Origin: Bacteroidetes bacterium UBA6183
Lineage (GTDB): Bacteria > Bacteroidota > Bacteroidia > UKL13-3
Length of the DNA: 26,650 nucleotides
NCBI GenBank assembly: GCA_002422865.1
Contig: DITN01000002.1
Location: 11,315-37,964 of the forward strand
Direction of reading: 5' to 3'
Shown: positions 21,928 to 26,650 of the stretch, piece by piece
Layout of the letters: each line of letters begins with the position of its first letter
Position numbering within the stretch: position 1 is the first letter of the stretch
Program-made: the position numbers and the translations under genes
The notes under the pieces: generated by a model
The model's database searches: none
Told to the model about the DNA's origin: nothing
Seen by the model: only the letters and a program-made list of their open reading frames with translations

Positions 21928-24156
21928 TTAGTTTATCATCAATCGTTTGCTTACTTCCACCCCATTCATTTTAACCTTCAACACGTACATTCCGGGAGAT
22001 AAACTTAATGGAGTGATTTCCATTTTATTTAATCCTGTTGAACTTGGTTGTAAGGTTTCAAACATGGTTTTGCCCATTACATCGCACACCATAATTTGGG
22101 TATTACCTGCTTTTATGGTTTCAAACTCAACCCAAAAACTACCGGTACTTGGGTTAGGATAAACGTTTAAGGTTTTTAATTCGTTGTTTGGTGTTTCGTT
22201 TATTCCTGAAAGTAATATGGCTTCTTTTACCATGGCATACGCATTGGCTTTGCCGTAACCCCAACGTGTTGAATCGGGTGTGTTGGTGGTAAAATTATCT
22301 TTGTAAGCAGTTTTGCGCAGTATTTCTTTAATTTTTTGAGGCGTTAAAATGGGGTTGGCTTGTAACAACAAAGCCACCATACCGCTAAACATGGGTGCCG
22401 ACATAGATGTGCCACTTGCTTCGGCATAATAATAAGTGCGGTTGTTGCTGCCAAATGGGTATTGTGCTACGCTTGAACTGTAATTTCCTCCACCCGGTGC
22501 ATAAGAAACATCATAAGAATTCACTCCCGAAGCGATGGTCATGCCCGGTGCGGCAATATCCGGTTTCATGCGCCCACTGGCTGTTGGCCCTCTGCTCGAA
22601 AAAGGTGCAATGGCATTGGTGGTGGCGTAACCTAAATAACTGGGTTGTCCGCCCGATAATTGCCTGTAACTAATTTTTGATACATAAGCCGCTACGGTAA
22701 TTGCTGCGGGTGCACAAGACATTTCGCCTAAGGTGTATTGGCTGTTTCCTGCTGTTGCCCAAGGATAACCGCCATTTGTAAATGCACCATAATAACCGTT
22801 GTAATCATTTACGTAACCCATCCAGGCATCAAACGTACCTTCATGGTCTAGTTTTATACAAAGTGAATCGGTGGTTTTACTGTGTAAATCCATCAATACG
22901 TGGGCTTTTTGATTGTTAAAATCGCTGTTGGCAGTAGCCATGTTGTAATACAAGGTATCACCTGATTGTGCTAACAAATACCCATTTTTACTACCGCTGC
23001 CCGATACACAAATGGTTCCGCACGAATCAACAATGTTGCCATTGCGGTACAACAATAAATTTACGCAAAGTGCTTTACCTTTTTCTCCCCAAACATCAAC
23101 CCAAGTGCGCTTTTCGCCCACCACATTAGGGAAACTCACAAACGAATAATCGGTTCCAGATACTACAGAATCTTTATTGGCCCAATGAATATTTTCGTCA
23201 CCATTATTACCGACCGAGTTTACAAATATTTTACCGGGCCCTACTAAGTTGTTTAACGCCTGACTGAACAATGAACTACCATCGTTTGGTCCAATAGAGC
23301 AACCCCAGCTTAAATTGGCTACAGCCGGCTTTCCAACCGAAGCTGCATAGGTAAAAATGTAATTTACGGCATCAATAATACTGCTCATGCCCGCACCTGT
23401 CCACTCACTTTTATTGGGTTTGATGCCCACAAATACCAAATCACTTTCATAAGCCACTCCTCTCCCTCTGGTATTATACAAGCTGCCAAGGCCTGAACCT
23501 GCTGCAATGCCGCCCACGTGTGTGCCGTGCGAAAAAGAGTTTACATCATTACCAGCCAATAACATGTTGTTGGTATCTGTTATTTCGTTGCCATAGTTAA
23601 AACCAGTTGGTGGCGTTCCTGCCTTACGTTGCTCCCACACACGCTTAACGCGCAGCACATTTCCAAGGGTATCGTAAAACGTAGGGTGACCATAATCAAA
23701 CCCAGCATCAATAATTCCTACTACCACATTTTTACCGGTGTAAGCCAAGGGTAAATTAATGCCACGTTGCACCGAATCAACCCTGCTGCTGCGCCTTGCC
23801 GGATCCATATTGGTGGCAATGGGTTCATCTAATTGTACATAAAGTATTCCTTTTAATTGGATAAGGTTTGTTAGTTGTTTTTCAGGAATTTGTAAGGTGT
23901 AAATATCACCGGCATGGGTGCCTATTTTTATACCCAATTTTTGCAGTTGGGGTAAACTAATTTGTGCAGGATTTACTTTAACAAGGGCCGATAAATACAC
24001 CGTGTTTCCCTGTTTATATTTTATTACTTCATTGTTTTTTACGCTCTGATGTTGATTCAACCATAACTGTAAATTTGGTGATAATTGAGCCGTTTGAGCA
24101 AAAGCTGAAAAAGCAAACATAAAGGCGAAAAAAGTGGGTAATAAATGAGTTTTCAT
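21928..24156 (-). CDS. Secreted subtilisin-like serine protease (S8) with T9SS sorting domain
   Basis: 742 residues. MKTHLLPTFFAFMFAFSAFA is a signal peptide, cleaved before QTAQ. An N-terminal propeptide-like region (about 25-120) follows, then the S8 domain. The catalytic triad is complete: D150 in VGIIDAGFDYGHP, H210 in SHGTHVGG, S584 in SGTSMSAP, with the oxyanion region SVGNNGD near 315-319. A large insertion, about residues 330-470 and probably beta-sandwich, separates the oxyanion region from the C-terminal part of the domain. The last ~80 residues, NVYPNPSTGSFWVEF to GMYVLKVKMNGVEVSKRLMIN, form a type A T9SS C-terminal domain, so the protein should be exported across the outer membrane. 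Convergent with desaturase 2 and divergent from the 24319 gene. Confidence 0.95.
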   Translation of the reverse strand: MKTHLLPTFFAFMFAFSAFAQTAQLSPNLQLWLNQHQSVKNNEVIKYKQGNTVYLSALVKVNPAQISLPQLQKLGIKIGTHAGDIYTLQIPEKQLTNLIQLKGILYVQLDEPIATNMDPARRSSRVDSVQRGINLPLAYTGKNVVVGIIDAGFDYGHPTFYDTLGNVLRVKRVWEQRKAGTPPTGFNYGNEITDTNNMLLAGNDVNSFSHGTHVGGIAAGSGLGSLYNTRGRGVAYESDLVFVGIKPNKSEWTGAGMSSIIDAVNYIFTYAASVGKPAVANLSWGCSIGPNDGSSLFSQALNNLVGPGKIFVNSVGNNGDENIHWANKDSVVSGTDYSFVSFPNVVGEKRTWVDVWGEKGKALCVNLLLYRNGNIVDSCGTICVSGSGSKNGYLLAQSGDTLYYNMATANSDFNNQKAHVLMDLHSKTTDSLCIKLDHEGTFDAWMGYVNDYNGYYGAFTNGGYPWATAGNSQYTLGEMSCAPAAITVAAYVSKISYRQLSGGQPSYLGYATTNAIAPFSSRGPTASGRMKPDIAAPGMTIASGVNSYDVSYAPGGGNYSSSVAQYPFGSNNRTYYYAEASGTSMSAPMFSGMVALLLQANPILTPQKIKEILRKTAYKDNFTTNTPDSTRWGYGKANAYAMVKEAILLSGINETPNNELKTLNVYPNPSTGSFWVEFETIKAGNTQIMVCDVMGKTMFETLQPSSTGLNKMEITPLSLSPGMYVLKVKMNGVEVSKRLMIN

Positions 24157-24169
24157 AATGTAAAATAAC

Positions 24170-24273
24170 TTGAAGCAACTTACTTAATTTTAGAAGCACA
24201 TACAAATAGATGTGGCTATTTGTTGCATTGATCATCAAATACTTATCTGTTTTAAAAATGGTTGAAGCAACTT
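24170..24273. repeat. 12-bp direct repeat in the divergent promoter region
   Basis: TTGAAGCAACTT at 24170-24181 and again at 24262-24273. The first copy is 14 bp upstream of the protease start, the second 46 bp upstream of the 24319 start. It could be a shared operator for the two divergent secreted-protein genes, or chance. Confidence 0.4.
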
Positions 24274-24318
24274 GTAGGTCTGTTTACATGACTAATGCTT
24301 GTTAACTAACTAGAAACT

Positions 24319-25191
24319 ATGTACAAAAAATTACTGCTTGGTTTGTGTGCCGGAGTGTGCGCAAACCTTACTGTTTATGCTCAATTTGATCTATTAAACG
24401 GTGCTCCTCAAGAGAACGCCATTGTAAAAGAACCCTATTTGTTTTGGGATTTAATGCGCAACTCCACCCCTTCTTGGATTAGATACTACCGTGTAAATGA
24501 AACATCAACCTTTGGAAAATCGAACCGCTTAATTCAACGAAAAGACGTATCAGGCAGGTTTAATCATTTGGAAACTTCTATTTGGAATCCATCTGAAAAT
24601 AAGTGGATGTTATTGGATAAGTATGTTTACCAGAGAACATTTGTTGATGAAAAAATGGTGTCGGAAATTGCAGAATCTTGGGTATTGGACAACCCGAATG
24701 AACCCATGATTTACCAAAGAATATTTTTGGATAACTATTTCGATAACACCAAACTGACCAGAGCCACCAACGAAATAAGTAACGAAAGCGGTGTATTATC
24801 TAACGGAGAAACCTTCTTTACTTACAACAATTTAAACCAAAGGGTTTACGACTCTTCAGAAATTAACAACTACCGATTTATTGAACACCACCAATACGAC
24901 AACAACATTAATTGTGTTTTTAGCACTAGGTATTTAAATGGTAACGAGATATCAAACATGGGTTACAAATACCAAAATGGGTTGTTAACCGAGGCTATTC
25001 AATACAATAAACTCACACAAGATAGCACACCTTTTTCGGCAGAGAAATACACCTATAATTCTTCAGGTAAAATAACGGATGTTCTAATATCAAGGACTGA
25101 AGAAGACGTATTCACCGATTTGTATCAATTTAAACATGGTTATACAGAAACGGGTAAACTTAAATGGATGTGTAATTATATGGGAAAATGA
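24319..25191 (+). CDS. Secreted T9SS paralog A, 5' part (frameshifted)
   Basis: 290 residues before a premature TGA. MYKKLLLGLCAGVCANLTVYA is a signal peptide, then QFDLLNGAPQENAIVKEPYLFWDLMRN, which aligns with the neighbouring gene (LVNGAPYEHDIVIEPLLFWDLMRF). The remainder is Tyr/Asn-rich and beta-like (TYNNLNQRVYDSS, YKYQNGLLTEAIQYN, YTYNSSGKITDV), similar in texture to YD/RHS-like repeats. The frame ends at GKLKWMCNYMGK-stop. The paralog continues from GKLEWVASFTKQGNAW, and the matching sequence here (NDAWMKGD) is in another frame starting at the same place. The break is at the A-run 25185-25188: one A fewer restores GNDAW. Either a real mutation or a sequencing error; the rest is undamaged. 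Function unknown. Confidence 0.75.
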   Translation: MYKKLLLGLCAGVCANLTVYAQFDLLNGAPQENAIVKEPYLFWDLMRNSTPSWIRYYRVNETSTFGKSNRLIQRKDVSGRFNHLETSIWNPSENKWMLLDKYVYQRTFVDEKMVSEIAESWVLDNPNEPMIYQRIFLDNYFDNTKLTRATNEISNESGVLSNGETFFTYNNLNQRVYDSSEINNYRFIEHHQYDNNINCVFSTRYLNGNEISNMGYKYQNGLLTEAIQYNKLTQDSTPFSAEKYTYNSSGKITDVLISRTEEDVFTDLYQFKHGYTETGKLKWMCNYMGK

Positions 25192-25585
25192 TGCTTGGAT
25201 GAAGGGCGATAGCATTGTAATTACCTACACCAACGATAAGGTTGACACCAGTTATGGTTACCGCGGAAACGCTAGTAACGAATGGAACTCATTTACCAGT
25301 TTTATGTTTGTGTTTGATGAACAAATGGTGGGTGTTCATTCCATAAAAAATGAGGTGATTGATTTTAGTATCTTTCCTAATCCGGCAAACGACCATGTAT
25401 CAATAAACATTGATGCAACTGATCAAATTAACCATTTAGCCATCACCGATATTTTAGGCAAAGTTGTTTACCAACAAAACACTTATACCAAAGCTATTGA
25501 TGTAGCTGATTTACATCCGGGCATTTATTTTATAACCCTAGAAACCAACAAAGGTAAAGGCCAGAAAAAAATCATCATTAACTAA
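25190..25585 (+). CDS. Secreted T9SS paralog A, 3' part with sorting domain
   Basis: Continuation of the 24319 gene in the shifted frame (in-frame ATG codons at 25136 and 25199 exist, but neither is preceded by a credible start signal). It encodes DAWMKGDSIVITYTND, then DTSYGY, matching the paralog's KIDTSYGYLG, and a linker. The final ~75 residues, FSIFPNPANDHVSINI to HPGIYFITLETNKGKGQ, form a type A T9SS C-terminal domain ending KKIIIN. Without reading-frame repair this piece has no signal peptide and would not be secreted, so if the frameshift is real the gene is probably a pseudogene. About 132 residues in this frame. The next paralog starts 19 bp after its stop. Confidence 0.7.
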   Translation, partial: DAWMKGDSIVITYTNDKVDTSYGYRGNASNEWNSFTSFMFVFDEQMVGVHSIKNEVIDFSIFPNPANDHVSINIDATDQINHLAITDILGKVVYQQNTYTKAIDVADLHPGIYFITLETNKGKGQKKIIIN

Positions 25586-25604
25586 AAACACAAGCTAGAT
25601 TACT

Positions 25605-26650
25605 ATGAAAACAATATTTTTAAAACTTATGTGCTTAACAGCTTTGTTGGGCATAAACACCAAATCGAATGCACAATACAGATTGGTAAATGGTGCACCG
25701 TATGAACACGATATCGTAATTGAACCATTGTTGTTTTGGGATTTAATGCGTTTTAATTTCCCCTCTTTTACCCGTCAAGTAAAGTATAACGCACAATCAG
25801 ACTATACCAATGCCAACCAAATGCTTCAAACCAAAGATGAATCCGGAAGGTTTGATTTTTTGCAAACTTCCTTGTTTAATCCCAATACACAAGAATGGAT
25901 TGTATTGGATAAACATGAATACATCAGAAATTACGAAACAGGTTATAAGTTAATCAATGAGGTTAAAGATTCTTACGTTAGGGCCAATGCAAGTGCGCCA
26001 TTAGTGCGTGAAAGAACTGTTAGTCGGGTTTATTATGATGGAGATAACCCAATAGAGGTAACCGAATCAACAACAGATGGAAACAGCACCCCCATCTCAA
26101 GTTTCCAATTATTGATTACCTATGATGGTAACAAAAGAATTGCAGATACCTTAATAGGCATTGATAGAAAAAATGTGGCTAATTACACATATAACAATGA
26201 GGGCAAATGCATCATGCTAAAATCTGCATTTCAAAACAATCTCGATAGCCTCACTGCTCACGTACTTTTTAGTTACACATCGGGTAAATTAAACGGTATA
26301 CATGTAATGCGCAATGATGATACTTTATTTAGCAAACAATATAGCTACCAAAACGATAAACTTACTGAGGTTATGTTTTTAAATAATGATAACTCGGGTA
26401 ACTTATTTGAGTCGAATTGGTATAAGCACGGTTACAACAACGAAGGGAAACTTGAGTGGGTGGCCAGTTTTACCAAACAAGGTAATGCTTGGAGCAATAC
26501 AGATAGCATGTATTTTAACCACAATAACAACAAAATAGACACCAGTTACGGCTATTTAGGAAGCACAAGCGGATGGAATCCAACGCCTACTTATAGGTTG
26601 ATTTTTGATAACACCACCGTTGGCTTGTTAAACCCCGACCCCACTGTTGA
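25605..26650 (+). CDS. Secreted T9SS paralog B (partial, runs off the right edge)
   Basis: ATG at 25605, open for 348 codons to the end of the window. MKTIFLKLMCLTALLGINTKSNA is a signal peptide before QYRLVNGAP. It aligns along its length with the preceding gene: EPLLFWDLMR, KDESGRFDFLQTSLFNP, EWIVLDKHEY, YKHGYNNEGKLEW, KIDTSYGY. Identity looks moderate, so the duplication is older than that of the desaturases. No frame break is seen here. At the window end it reads VGLLNPDPTV, corresponding to the linker before the T9SS domain of paralog A (VGVHSIKNE), so a sorting domain is expected just outside. Probably in one operon with paralog A. Function unknown; the tandem arrangement suggests a small family of exported proteins. 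Confidence 0.85.
   Translation, partial: MKTIFLKLMCLTALLGINTKSNAQYRLVNGAPYEHDIVIEPLLFWDLMRFNFPSFTRQVKYNAQSDYTNANQMLQTKDESGRFDFLQTSLFNPNTQEWIVLDKHEYIRNYETGYKLINEVKDSYVRANASAPLVRERTVSRVYYDGDNPIEVTESTTDGNSTPISSFQLLITYDGNKRIADTLIGIDRKNVANYTYNNEGKCIMLKSAFQNNLDSLTAHVLFSYTSGKLNGIHVMRNDDTLFSKQYSYQNDKLTEVMFLNNDNSGNLFESNWYKHGYNNEGKLEWVASFTKQGNAWSNTDSMYFNHNNNKIDTSYGYLGSTSGWNPTPTYRLIFDNTTVGLLNPDPTV

Noticed and set aside
25185..25191. Programmed frameshift as the explanation for the broken T9SS gene
   Set aside because: AAA-TGA is not a known recoding signal here, no stimulatory structure is evident, and the paralog has no such break. A mutation or sequencing error is simpler, so it is kept only as a remote option.
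1..26650. CRISPR arrays, transposases, phage genes, tRNAs
   Set aside because: None seen. The only repeats are the short ones listed, without spacer structure or associated proteins.

Overview
The window looks like chromosomal DNA from a member of the Bacteroidota. The DNA is AT-rich. Shine-Dalgarno sequences are largely absent, and several starts are preceded by the Bacteroidota promoter -7 box TAnnTTTG. Three gene products carry or probably carry type IX secretion (T9SS) C-terminal sorting domains, and there is a DUF4290 gene typical of the phylum. There are no tRNAs, rRNAs, CRISPR arrays, transposases or phage genes that I can recognise.

Layout. 1-1001 (-): N-terminal 333 residues of a large secreted Ig/cadherin-like protein. 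1516-2154 (+): LuxR-type regulator with a degenerate receiver. 2294-3337 (-): zinc alcohol dehydrogenase. 3491-4676 (+): two-gene unit, DUF1801/YdeI-like protein plus AlkB-like dioxygenase. 4845-8696 (+): DUF4290 protein with a Gly/Asn/Arg-rich tail, then leuS. 8779-9366 (-): unknown protein, convergent with leuS. 9577-11524 (+): a small lipoprotein gene, a Cys-rich secreted protein and pabB. 11751-14094 (-): hmgA-hppD tyrosine-catabolism operon. 14287-14675 (-): RNase P RNA. 14811-16880 (-): polyphosphate kinase. 17088-18476 (+): exported TPR protein. 18886-21876 (+): two tandem QxxHH-type fatty acid desaturases, separated by 820 bp holding an uncharacterised hairpin repeat. 21928-24156 (-): secreted subtilisin-like protease with a T9SS domain. 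24319-26650 (+): two tandem paralogous secreted proteins, the first frameshifted and the second cut by the window edge.

How it works together. Most of the window is housekeeping (leuS, rnpB, ppk1, pabB). HPPD and homogentisate dioxygenase are consecutive steps that turn 4-hydroxyphenylpyruvate into maleylacetoacetate. The desaturases probably modify membrane acyl chains. The right end is a secreted/T9SS block.

The observations I think most worth checking are: (1) the rnpB promoter fixes the distance from TAnnTTTG to the transcription start, and on that ruler pabB, the lipoprotein gene and ppk1 are predicted to have leaders of 0-10 nt; (2) the tandem ~120-bp hairpin repeat between the desaturases; (3) a 53-residue lipoprotein gene that is easy to miss; (4) a single-base frameshift in the first of the tandem T9SS paralogs; (5) a ~45-50 residue extra segment in LeuRS.
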